This document shows positions 37,584-49,168 of a stretch of 64,000 bases of DNA, piece after piece. Within the stretch, counting starts at the first letter, position 1. Each line of letters begins with the position of its first letter. A model generated the notes under the pieces. The model was not told the origin of the DNA, made no database searches, and was given only the letters and a program-made list of their open reading frames with translations. The position numbers and the translations under genes are program-made. The stretch covers positions 6,848,772 through 6,912,771 of the forward strand of contig BDGG01000002.1 in the NCBI GenBank assembly GCA_001949185.1, in the 5' to 3' direction. Source of the DNA: Ramazzottius varieornatus. Lineage: Eukaryota; Tardigrada; Eutardigrada; Parachela; Ramazzottiidae.

Positions 37584-39636
37584 AGAGCGGAAACAGTGCG
37601 ATCGATTTCTTACTGGGATCAGCAGAATCCACCCGAGTCATCTGCTGACTTATTCCTCCCTTTCTGGATCCCCGAAAATATGCGAAAAATTCAAACCGTT
37701 TTTTCTATCACAATAGAAATGTGACTTGGGCAAATGAATTGAACGTGATCGTTGTCTTAAGTGGCGCATGTTTACAGCTTGTTTGACTGAGATTGTGGGC
37801 CACTTGCAGAAACGATCATATTCAAATCATATGGCGACGCTCCAAACCATTCACCTTTCCATAAGAAATTTTGGTCAAAGGGTTTCTCGAATAGAATGTT
37901 GCTTGGTTCGTTAGTACAGAGTACGAGTGTGTTGGTAAAGAAGAGTATTTTCTTTGGAGGTATCGCGTTCATCCTGACAGCAGCTTAGCATGTCTGTTTA
38001 CACAACAGAAATCGGCTTGACCATGGGTGAGTGTGAGCTACCATTGCGATGGCAGCTGAAACCTTGCCCATCTGTCAGGACCAGGAATCTGTCGGATAGA
38101 ATGGCCATAACTTTATACTTGCGCTATTCATTTAGCATAATAATCAGTTGGCGGCATTATGGCATCTAGTCAGCAGTGGCTAAAGCAAGCTAAGGTTTGA
38201 ACAAGGGCGCGGATGGAAAGCTGTAAACCACACGAGGCTAGCTCAGCTACTGGTCACTCTAGCTTGTTACAGTAAGTCTCGTCAACGGTCAAGGCGTCGT
38301 AGAATAATACATACAAAAATGAAAAATGTGTCTGGCTTCAATGGAGGGCTCCCATCTGGCGGGGCGAAAATATTCGCTGTTGTGTTGAGAAGTGTCAAAT
38401 GCAAAGTTCCGTAAGCTCTAACGATGATCTGTCGCTAGAAGGCTCCGTGGTGCATATAACGACTGTCCAGCCTTATGTGATGATTTAAAATCTTGGAAAA
38501 TGTGCATTCATATGCTGATAGCCGGCCATTAGATATCTGCTTTGAAAGCTGACCTTGGCCGGCTGCATAATATTCCTAACGCCAGGCGGAAACGTGTCTA
38601 TGTGTCATCAGTGGATAATTAATCTTCCGCTTTACTTTTGTGAGTTTTATATGGTCGGCAACTGTGCAACCAACCAGCACCCGCAAGTCCATCGCTTCGG
38701 CATCCTGCTGGTCAGCTCTCCATCCTCATCACCGTTCTCTGAACCACAACCGATCAGCGTCAATCATTTCTCGGCCCAAGGTAATCGGCGGGGTCAGCCT
38801 TAATAGTCGAATAAATCATGTTTGTCCTCCTGGACATTCTTCAAACTTTGCTTGAAGAACGACGGGAGTGCCGACAACCTTGACAGACGTTTGCATTTCC
38901 TCGCAAGCCGTCGGAGAATTTCATCGTGAAACAATATCGAGAATTACTATACTGAATAGTTGGGATTTTTGAGTATTGTTTTGAATATATTTTAACGGAA
39001 ACACGTTATTCTGATTGGGATTTCTGTGTGATGCTTTCAGGATAAACTTGTGGTTAATGTCGCGGTTGGGGCTGGTTCGAAAGGTCTTGCAGACTCGAGT
39101 GAGACGTCGATTAGTTCTGCCTAATCAAACATCCATTCTCCTGACAAAGGGATTAAAGAGGCAAATTTGTCCAAGATGGACAATAAGGGGCAAATTACTC
39201 TGTCCAACGAAGCGAGGGTGCATCAGGTAAAGAGGTCTCTCCCGGTAGCGTGTAGTGGCCCTTGTCCGGTTATGGCATTGACAAAGTTGGCATTGATGTG
39301 ATGAGTTTATTCAAGTTATCCTCCATATCTTCTTCGTCAGCTGAATATGGATTCTGGCGACAGTGTCAAAAGCCTTGGGGCTTGTGTGCGTGACTAAATA
39401 GTTCGTTTTGATGAAGTGGTCACCTTCCCTACAAAGTGGTCGTCGTTTTCTCAGCACTTGGCCAGACCATTCTCTCTACGGAATTCCACTTGAAAAAATC
39501 TGCTCGATGGTACCAATTCTTTGCTTTGAATACACTGCAATCGTGATAGCAAAATATAGAAAGCACTCCATGTGGCTCGCCCAAGAAGTTCACACAGCGC
39601 CACACCCTTTTTCGGCAGGACGACTGCATACTTCTG

Positions 39637-39773
39637 TAAAGTGGCGCATCGGACCATATCGTCTACTGCTTTTGATGCGTCACAGTGGATAGGTATGCAG
39701 TCGCTATGCTTCCGTGCAGTGGCGCATCACGCTACTTAATTAGTATACTGGTCGTGGTGCGCCAGTGGTTTTT
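39637..39773. repeat. two AAGTGRCGCA-type hairpins in tandem
   Basis: Unit one has arms AAGTGGCGCATC and GATGCGTCACAGTGG. Unit two has CAGTGGCGCATCACG and CGTGGTGCGCCAGTGG around an AT-rich spacer with TTAATTAG. Confidence 0.6.
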
Positions 39774-40365
39774 TTGTTTTTGTCATCTTGGATTGTTATT
39801 AGGGCAGAAAAATTTGATAATTGGGTGTCTGGAGCGAAAATAAGGCTTCCAGTTAGCATGCGGTATTTTGTTGTGCAGAGCTTTGCGTAACTCTGCCGAA
39901 GCATAATGGCGGTTGCTTTTTATGGAATACCGCCTTAGCCTAGTTTCGCCGATCCGTTGAGAGCTTTGGAGTGGTATGCGTGACGAAGAGCAGATGGTCG
40001 GCATTCTAGTGGTCTTGCTCGGGATATCGACATGGTCTGCTCCACTTGGGCGAGTTTTTTCTACGCTACCATAGCGTGATGAAATCAAAACAGAAGGTTT
40101 TTCGCTTCTGTGGCTTTTCTACTCAAGAAGCTTTCTGTAAACCATGGCTTGACAGGCATCTCGGGTTTCTCATCGACTTGATCCCAATAATCCTTTGATG
40201 AAATTTAAAGCGCGAAAAGTAGATCAAGCCTGTTAGCCTTATGATTACCTATTTATTTTGGGCCTTCGTTCGCGACCGTTCCTTTTCACCACGATCGTCC
40301 TGTAAAACAAACAGTCATCGCGTAATATTTAATGCCGGGAAATGGTTTCCTCCAGACCGTTATTT

Positions 40366-40458
40366 CAAGTGACGCACATTCTTATTGTTATTGGTAGAGA
40401 ACGTGGGCCACTTCGGAGAACGATCTAGGCGTATTCGTTTTCTGACGTCCCATATTCA
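40366..40458. repeat. AAGTGRCGCA-family element, long copy
   Basis: Arms TTTCAAGTGACGCACA and GGGCCACTTCGGAGAACGAT with spacer TTATTGTTATTGG. The similarity to the copy at 44811 continues past the right arm to GACGTCCCAT, so the unit is about 93 nt. Confidence 0.75.
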
Positions 40459-43400
40459 GTGTGGGTTCCTTGTGGATCTCGTCAACCATTCAAACATGTT
40501 CCCCGATTCACCTGCCCATTTTGACTTGTGCTTGTGCCGTCACAGACAACACTCTCGACCTACTTCCTCGTAATTATGATGCAACAGATCGAGCAATGGG
40601 ATCCCCAAAACCAACAAGTTGGGTTTCTCTGGAGAAGGAACTTTCTCTAGGCACTCTGGTTTCATTTCGAGAGAGTGTCTCGATAATCACTTCTTGTCCC
40701 TTTCAGGTTTAATGATGCATGCTCCGCTCGATATGATCGACTAGTTGAAGATGTTCTCGGTCCGTGATGCAACGCTCGCAACCATTGATCTTCTCCTACT
40801 GACCGAGTGAGCAATCTTAAACAAAATCAATGGGTCTAATGTGAAAGACAAGACCTAGAAGCAGGACAAGCACGCAGTGGGCAGCGGGGGCTTTTAGCAA
40901 ATTATTTACCTTGTCAGAAGCTACCGCTGTTCCATCAATTTGTCTGGAAGAAAGTCGGCCTGTGTGCCAAATCCACTTCGACTTGTGGGTAATAACTTTG
41001 AGTGAGTTGAGAAGGAAGAGAAAGCATCTGCGGAAAACATTTTTGTTCGAAGTAAAACGCAACATTAGCTATCGTCGACGAACTTGGGTTTTGAGGACAG
41101 GTCTCTGAGGAATTATTGGCGATAATATTCATATTGAGCACAGATATTTTCTCTCCAGTTGTTTCTGAGTCGCAGCATCTTGGGAGACCAGATGGTTTGA
41201 CGGCAGTTAGGGCATCTTCGTTCGCAAAGAATAAATTTTCGAAATACCGCAAAATCTTTCGAGCATCCATCTTCAAATATCAATCTGACAGACGTGAAAA
41301 ACTTCGCGATTTTCTGATGGCCGGGGCTTGTCACTCTACTTAATTAGTTAATGGCTGCATGAAGTTTAACGGGCCAATTTAGCAGTCGTTACTTTTTGTA
41401 TTTTTCACTTTCTTCGCGGCAAGATGCATGGAGATAGTCCTTGAAATCTTTCAGCATTTACGAGAAATCTAGTTTAATCTAGCGGAATATTTTGAGGGGT
41501 CATTTCGAAGCAGTGCGCGCGTTGGACTAATAAAGCTTGGGAGAAAAAGCACTGTATACTTCCAACTCAATGCCATGTTAGCAGGAACCTGTGTAGGCTG
41601 CTGGCACAGAACGTCCTGAACCCTCGATCCGACTTTGGATTTTGCAGAATATAGAATGCAGCGTCCCGTCCGAAAGGATTTGGGAAGATCCGAGGATTAG
41701 GTTAAAGTGCACCGCACTCTTTTGCGCTAAGTCCTCGGGCGGCCAACGGACTAATCGGGGTTGCCGGAAATGTTTTTATCCGTCCCACAAGCCATTGTAT
41801 TGGTATCAATCTTATATTAGTTTAAAATTTCCGCTGTCAGATTTAATTTGTCTGGATCCTTTTACATATATCGATGTCCAGACGTGTGTGCTGAAGACGC
41901 CAAGCAAGGATGGTTAACGATAGGCGTAACTGAAAATTGAGTTTGAGATTGGTTACGTCGCAGACCATTGATCCTAATCATGTAGTCGCTCGGGGGGAGG
42001 CAATCTTGTCGACATGGCAAGGATCCCGGCTTGGCGATCAGCGAGACAAGCCGGGGACCTACGGCTTGCTCCCTGCTGTAATGACAGGCACAGTCTTTGT
42101 CCCGCGCAGTCGCAATGGGCTTTGACTCCAATCCCTTTGATGCATTCATCCCGCTCGCCAGGCACGCTAAAGACCGACCAGGCGTTGTTCCCCCAGTGCA
42201 ACTAGGTGTTGTTGTGGGACTCTTTATGACTTTCAAAGACTCTTTCTTGTACTTTATTACATGTCGCTGAATCGACGTTGAGACCCTGATGAAATTGGAA
42301 AAATCTCGAATCTATATTATCTGTGCGACTGATGCTTTTTTCTCGAGGACCGCGTTTTATTGGGTCCCTTATGTACTGCTAATATACTTCCGCTTTATCG
42401 GCTTTTCCAAATAATCTGTCCGTGGTTCCGCTAGGTAAGATTATGGTTTTCAAATCGGGGCTCTAGTACCATCGAATCCATGGAAGTACTAAGAATACCT
42501 AAAGGCCCCAATGATCTATGTCCTCGTCGTGATTGAGCCTGCATGTTGGACAGATGATCGGTGATTAACCTCATTTTACTTCATTTCGTTTGGGGCTTGA
42601 ATTAAACCCTTCTGAATCAAACTGGACAGTTAAAAGACGTATCGCTTTTAAAAGGGGATCTAATTCAAACCGGGATTCCTGGACTTGACACATATTGTAC
42701 TGTATGTTGAGGAATCCTGTGCTAACTATGCCTTGTAATTTATCGATAAATAGTGTCCGTCGTCTTATTCGAAGGCACGCGGGATCTCCGGTTCCTCGAA
42801 ATATGCCCGAACTCCTCGAAGTTAGTCCCGTCGACTTTAGTTCTAGGTTCGCTGGACGAAGCGCCCATTGGCCTGTCGAGGATAGACCACTAATTGTCGA
42901 TGATTATGAGTAGCCTAATTATCGTCATGTGGTTTAGGTGATAATGATGGACTCTGGACGACTGCCTGTCAGTAAACGGACATGCACTGTCAAGGGAGCT
43001 AGAAAGATAACCAGTAGCCAATATAGGCTCAGGATCCCGGTAATTATCTGACTGTTATAACAGTCTCTTAGCCTTGCAACTGCCCGTGCTCCACACAAGA
43101 GCACTTAGTAAGACAAACATCGAATCGAGGCAAGTTGCTGACTGCCCAGTAGTTTATCCTCGTTGCTCCAGTGACGGCTCATTGTGCAAATGGCAGTCGC
43201 ACGTGAAGGTTAGGAGCACTAGTACAAAATACTTGTCCACAATCCAGTGTCAAACTTGTCCAACTGGACTATAGGCATTTGCTTCCGTTTGTGGATTTTT
43301 CGGCTTATCGGACCACTGGCTGTGTTCGATATGGCCAGTCGACGTGACGGTTTAGTGGCGCAGTTCATTGTGAAAGGAAAAACAAGCCGTATAGCTGCAG

Positions 43401-43966
43401 GGTAGTCTCTTTGAATGTCCGTTCTTGAATAATTGATGGATCTTTCTTCCTTCCATTTCACCAGTTGAAACTGTGGCACGAAAAGTGTGAAAATATTTGC
43501 GGGGCATTTGCTGATGGGATATGTGGCTGTGTCGACCGCACATGGTGCGTTTATTGACTTAAAAACGAAAGCGCGTAATGGAGTTATTCCGCTCGGGCTA
43601 TTTTTCTTCTATTCAAGCGCCTATTTTGTCGGGAATGCTATTAGAATGAGAATGTCAACCGCTATAATGGTGCGCCGTCATAAGTGGGCGAAAATTACGT
43701 TCGAATTTTTTGAAGAGTTCTCTGAGGCTTCTTTTAAATTTTCGGTGACAAAAGTGACACATGTAAAATTTATCTCTTGTTTACTTTCAGGCTTGCTGAT
43801 TGCCGCTGAATATTCATAAAGCTTCCTCCAAGGCTTTCAAGCGATCGGATCAAAATCGTTCAACTGCCGGGAAACACAAAGACTGCACGGGTTCGTCTCT
43901 GCGTATCGGTCGCATCAGCAATCGCTCGATCGCCCAGTTTCACCAGTCGTTTAGAGGGAAGTGGAC

Positions 43967-46900
43967 ATGGCCGACGAAGAGTCAGTCAGCATATCATCGT
44001 AAGTGATCCTCAGCCTTCCGCTGTTTGAGAAAGCTCTAATGTCACGGCGGGTAGGGGCATTTTGCATAATGGCTCTTGCAAGAGCAAGAATCCGGTCAAA
44101 TGAAAATTAATTTCCTGTCCGGTGTCGTTTCTCCATTTATGTTGCCTTCCTGTCCGAATCATAAACCCAGAAGGCCTCTCCAGACATCCATGCACAGATG
44201 AGCCTTGAAGAGAAAAGCATTCCAGGCTCACCCACCGAGCAGAAAATTCCCGGGACAAATTGCACCCACTTTCATACAAGTTCCTCTTTCCCACTGCACT
44301 TACCTGGTTAACAGCCTGCATGTATGTGCATATAGAGCTGTTCAGGAAGAAAATTGGCCTAATTTCTTCATCCTTTCACCCCTTCGCTCGAACACAACAC
44401 GTGCCCGATGACTGATGCGCATAATCATCCTTTGTAGGAGCAAGACCTTTTGATGGGGTAGAGTCCTCTGTGCCCGGACAAAGATAACCTATTAGAATTC
44501 GATCAGGCGGAAACGATGGCTGTGACATCCGCTGAAGACATATTCTTCCCTAACATGACAAACATGGGCATCAAAATTTAATTATACGCATACTTCTAAG
44601 TGGAGGACCAGGAAACATGATAATGTATGGCGTGACTCTGAGAGGAAGAAATTGACTTCGCCCATTTCCTCGTCAACCCGTACAATCAGGGAAGAGTACC
44701 GTTACTAACCCAGTTACGTTCGATGTTTCCATCCCGATATTCAGTTCACCTTTATTATCTGTGAAAACCATATTTGGGACGTGAATGAATGATTCCACCC
44801 TGATCGTCATCTCATGTGACGCAAAGTTTCATTGTTATTGGCTGGGAATTTGCGCCACTTCGGAAAACGATTTGGGTGACTTCATTTGCCGACGTCCCAT
44901 TTTCATTTGATTTTCAGCATTTTTATTTCATTCCATGAAATCTGACTCAGGTGTATGGAGAAACTGACCAAAAAAATTTGCTGTCTTTGGTGAACGGATC
45001 GAGTTTGAAATACGTCCTCCTTGGGAACCATTGTTGTGCTTTCCATCTTAAAGATGTTTGGTCTTTTATACTGCAGCACGTCTGTGAAAGTAAAGTGAAA
45101 AATATGTTTGAAGTGGGAAACGTGATCTGCTTGCGCTTCTCACAGTTAGAAATAACAAACGCACGATGGTCTTATTGTGCATCTTTCTTTGCAGGGATTT
45201 GGGCAATGCAAACGATCCACTTGATGCGGATGTTGTGACGACACCAGCAGAGACAACGATGCCTTCGACGGAAGCGGAGGAGGCTTTGATAACAACAACA
45301 CGGAGTTCAAGTATGGCTGTATACCTTCTCACGTAACCCGATACGACAAAGTCACGTTCACTCTTTCTTTCAATAGATTTCCTCCATATTGTCGAGCCCT
45401 TGCCAAATATCACTGTTAATTCGGGCAAGGAGGTCAGACTGAAATGTCACGTTAAAGGCCACCCCAAGCCCAAGGTCCGCTGGTTCAAGAACGAAGCTCC
45501 GCTGGAGGCCGAACGACGAGGCCGAGTGACTATTCGTAAAGAACACGATGGATCAAAGTACGTCTCTCGCATCTCATCGAGAACCTTACACTGTCATCTG
45601 AAAACTTTTGCCTTCGCTTAGGATTCGCATTAGGAATTTGGACGTTCCGGATACCGGTAAGGAAACTTGTGAGCCGTATAAGAAGATACAGTAACTAAAG
45701 TTTTGTACCTATTCGTTTGTAATAGGTTATTATCGCTGTGAAGCATCGAATGGATTTGACAAAGTGGAAACAACCGGCATTCTCAAAGTTCTTATGGGTA
45801 AGTTCTTCACTAGTTGTCTTCCGCTCCTCTCGTTAGAGCTGAAGATTACTGTTAAGTCGGCTATGGTTTCAGTGCCGGGACGATCTTCCACTCCACTGGA
45901 GATTGAGGAGCTCGAAGATACCGCTGACTATACAGTCGGCGATGTCACCCACATCGACGAAGACGTTGAGGACCCAATGTCGCTGGTTCCCGGTGCCTCG
46001 TCGATTCGCGCACCCAACTTGAAAGGTCCCGGCACGTGTCAGCCATACAAAGGAACAGCCTGCGCCAAGTTCCTCCAGAACACCACAGTCTTTACCTCTG
46101 GCACGCAGTCCATCGCACAAATCGAGGAAGGTCTCATGGCCGCCTTCTCGTTGGTGCCCAAACAGACCGACCTGTCCACCCAATGCGCGGAATACGCAGT
46201 TCCGTCTTTGTGCTACCACATGTTGCCTGTCTGTGATGAACACGGTAGCAGACCCGAGGCCAGAGATACAAAGATTAGAAGGTAATACTTTCCACTAGAT
46301 CTTTCTCAAGGTTTTGTGGAAACTCAACATGCACACTAGCTAATTTTTCACGGACCTGCATACCGAAAGTGCATGATATGTGTGCGGGTCGATGTATGCA
46401 GATTTCTGATAGCCAGTATACTTTTTACCATCTGGTTTCACGTACCTGCATACCCATGCTCACGAAGGATGCGTGGTTCGCTGTATGCAGGTGCTTGATG
46501 GCAAGAATATCTGCACCTTTATGGCGAAACTCGGGTGTCGATGTTGACAGTTTTTTTCTTCCAATTATAGGCAGCTGTGTCGGGATGAATGCGAGCTATT
46601 AGAGACAGAAATCTGTCGGAAAGAGTATGCGGTGGCCAACCAGCACCCCGTCCTCAAAGAGTTCACGCCTGATTGCGCCGACCTACCTCCAACAAGCTCC
46701 GTCGAGCACCGGAGGTGTATTCGGTTGGGCTTACGGGCTCCCACTAGGGCTGAAAAGCTAACGAGAGAAGAGTGTTACGAGGGTAATGGGCAAGGCTACA
46801 CTGGTGTTCAGAAAATGACAGAGTCTGGGGAAGAATGTCGGAAGTGGGACGGCGTTCATTACCCTGACATGGCTCATCACAACTATTGCCGCAATCCTAA

Positions 46901-48932
46901 TGGTAACATGGTCAAACCGTGGTGTTATAATGCCAAGACTGAAGTGCCGGAAAAGTGTCATATTGCACAGTGCAGTAAGTATGTACAAAATTAATCTAAA
47001 GAATAATACCAAAATATTAAACCTTAAAATCAAAGTATTTGCTGTTGGTGTGTTCTCATCCGATATTTTCTCTTCTAGCGCCACCACCGGACAACATGAT
47101 GAACAATCTGGTGCTGATCGCGGCTAGCGGAGCTGCGTTGCTCTTGTTGATTGCCATAGTCTCGTTATGCATTTGCATACGTCGTCGAATGGCCAAGAAG
47201 CAGTCCAAGTCAGCCTTCAAGGCTAACATCAAAGCAAACCCTCTGGAGCTGAACGCCCTGATCCCAAAATACCAAATCCATGGGCATGTACCTGAAGTCC
47301 AAATGAACAACCTGAGGTTCCTGGATGTGCTGGGTGACGGTGCCTTTGGTAAGGTCTACGCCGGCGACTTGATGACAGATGGTGGCATCCGGCCTGTCAT
47401 TATTCGGATGGCTCGCGAAGGCGGCGGGGCTAAGCTGAAGCAAGACTTTCTGCGAGAGGTACCAATTCAACTTATGCCCCATGATATACGGCATGTCTTT
47501 GAAATTGTCCGTAATGATTTTCAGTTAGCTCAGTGGTCCGACTATCGCCACCCGAATGTCTCAGCGCTTGTCGGCTCGCATCAAGGAAACGAACCTTTCG
47601 CGTTGCTCTTCGAACACTCGACCTGTGGAGACCTTCATGAGTACCTCGAAGCCATGGCTGATCAGTACGTCATATGGTCCTAAAATCGGGACAGGAATCT
47701 GTATGAAAGTTGATTTGTATTATTTTGTCTCTGCAGCAGTCCCAACTGGAAAAGCGACAAGTCGAACGTGGACTGCCACTCCTCGGTAACGTATTTGCAG
47801 ATGGCGACTCAGGTCGCGGCCGGGCTCGAGTACCTAGCAGCTAACCTGTTCGTCCATCGAGACGTGGCGACCAAAAACTGCTGGGTCTTCGACAATGGGC
47901 AGATCAAAGTGGCAGACCATGGTGTTGGTCCTAGTCGCTATCCTATGGACTATTCCAGGTACAGTACTACGGTACAAGCCGGTTGAAACCAAAGGAAGGA
48001 GGAAGATAGGCTCGGAGAGATCTTTCCCCCAAGTGGCGCACCTTTTTATGGCCGAGAGGGCGCGGCTAGAAAATTCGAGAAGATGTTTCCCAAGTAGCGT
48101 ACGTGGTCAGTTAAACCAGTGAAAGCGTGCGCCACTTGGGAAAACATTCTAGTCGAGTGTCGTTGTTGAGCTTCCGCTTGGAAGGGTATGTGTTACCGTG
48201 CACCTTTCTAGGGTGGGAAACGCGACTATCCCGATACGTTGGATGGCGCCCGAAGCCATCAACTATGGTCAGTCGACCCTTCACTCCAGCGTCTGGTCCT
48301 TCGGTGTCCTGATGTGGGAGATCTGGACCCAAGGTATGCAGCCCTACTTTGGCTTCAGTCACCAGGAGATCCTCGAGATGATTCGAACGCGACACCTTCT
48401 CGCCCAACCTGAAGACTGCTCGGCCAACATCTACGCTCTCATGGTCGAATGCTGGCACGAGAACCCAGTTAGACGACCGAGTTTCAAAGAACTCCACCAG
48501 CGTCTCAAAAGCTGGGAAGCGGTCCGACCTGGGCTTACAGTCTCATCTAACCAAGATCACGGTAGCGGTCGTAGTCGAAGTACAGCTAGCCAGCATAGCA
48601 GTAGCGGACCTAACTCACAAAGCAACAACACGGGCAGTACCCACATTAGCAATGGTTTCGTCCCGATTCTACCATTACCGCAGTTTAGCTTTGGTGGAGT
48701 ACCGAACTCGCCGGCATTTAGCGCGAAGTTCGGCTCGAGTTTCCCGCGGCGTCAGCCGGCGGGGACACAGACTATGACAAGCGGAACGATGGCAGTTCCA
48801 CCGTCACCACTGCTACGAGGCTCGGCCATGAATACGCCAGTATTCAGAGGACCAAAGTTTTCTGTCAATCAGTCCGTACCTTCGATTATGAATAATTTGG
48901 AGTTTGAAAGTTTTCGTACGACAAATTTGTAA
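43967..48932 (+). CDS. ROR-family receptor: Ig, Frizzled, kringle, TM, kinase-like domain
   Basis: Eleven exons in phase: 43967..43998, 45195..45310, 45377..45557, 45622..45656, 45726..45797, 45873..46281, 46571..46974, 47079..47458, 47525..47664, 47737..47958, 48212..48932; 903 aa. An Ig domain (~50-145: VRLKCHVKGHPKPKVRWFK, YYRCEASN), Frizzled/CRD (~198-335, ten-Cys pattern beginning CQPYKGTAC), kringle (~343-415: YCRNPNGNMVKPWCYN), TM helix (~427-450), tyrosine-kinase fold (~495-770) and Ser/Gly/Asn tail are in exact ROR order. ROR receptors bind Wnt5-type ligands. The Gly loop (GDGAFGKV), HRDVATKN and APE are kept, but the beta-3 Lys is Arg (VIIRMA), DFG is DHG and the helix-F Asp is Ser (SSVWSFG). 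The first exon encodes no signal peptide, so the true N-terminus is probably further upstream. Confidence 0.92.
43999..45194. other. ROR-type gene intron 1
   Basis: This 1,196-nt intron has no recognised gene. It carries the AAGTGRCGCA-family element at 44811-44905 and a half-arm of the CCTGCATAC type near 44314. Confidence 0.5.
44811..44905. repeat. AAGTGRCGCA-family element, long copy
   Basis: Arms CATGTGACGCAAA and TTGCGCCACTTCGGAAAAC around TTTCATTGTTATTGGCTGG, followed by the shared GACGTCCCAT box. Closest relative is the copy at 40366. Confidence 0.75.
46351..46500. repeat. CCTGCATAC-family palindromes, copies 4 and 5
   Basis: Two units lie back to back in the sixth intron of the ROR-type gene. 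The first is about 46351-46419 (TTTTCACGGACCTGCATAC ... GTATGCAGATTTCTGA), the second about 46437-46500 (TTTCACGTACCTGCATAC ... GTATGCAGGTGCTTGA). Confidence 0.75.
48024..48148. repeat. AAGTGRCGCA-family repeat, extended inverted pair
   Basis: In the last intron of the ROR-type gene. A left arm CCCCCAAGTGGCGCAC and a right arm GTGCGCCACTTGGGAAAAC are perfect over 13 nt but lie about 80 nt apart, with an additional arm-like CCCAAGTAGCGTAC in between. Confidence 0.7.
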
Positions 48933-49168
48933 GCATTTTGTAGTTTCAGCAACTATGATCTAATTTTTTTTAACGTTTCTCGACGTAGTTTCGCTAATCT
49001 AAGTGGAAAAAGAGTAGACGAATCAAATAGTAAAACAGCAACAAATACTAAAAAATCACACTTTGGTTGGGTAAAAGAATCTAACCTTCGGAGCATTTGG
49101 AAAAGCTATCCCTGTCATCCGTCTAAAAGGTGAAATCACTTTGGCTAAAAGAACCTGAACTAATGAAA
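48933..49168. other. convergent gap, ROR to HOOK
   Basis: AT-rich 236-nt gap that must contain both 3' ends. No gene. Confidence 0.45.

Larger units (their letters stand above)
37584..43966. other. gene-poor block of about 6.4 kb
   Basis: No gene was recognised on either strand; open frames are short and lack domains. It contains AAGTGRCGCA-family hairpins at about 37755 (single arm), 39637-39690, 39714-39773, 40366-40458, and a single arm near 43353. The sequence at 41331-41350 shares CTACTTAATTAGT with 39731-39745. It may hold distal regulatory sequence or leader exons of the ROR-type gene. Confidence 0.4.
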
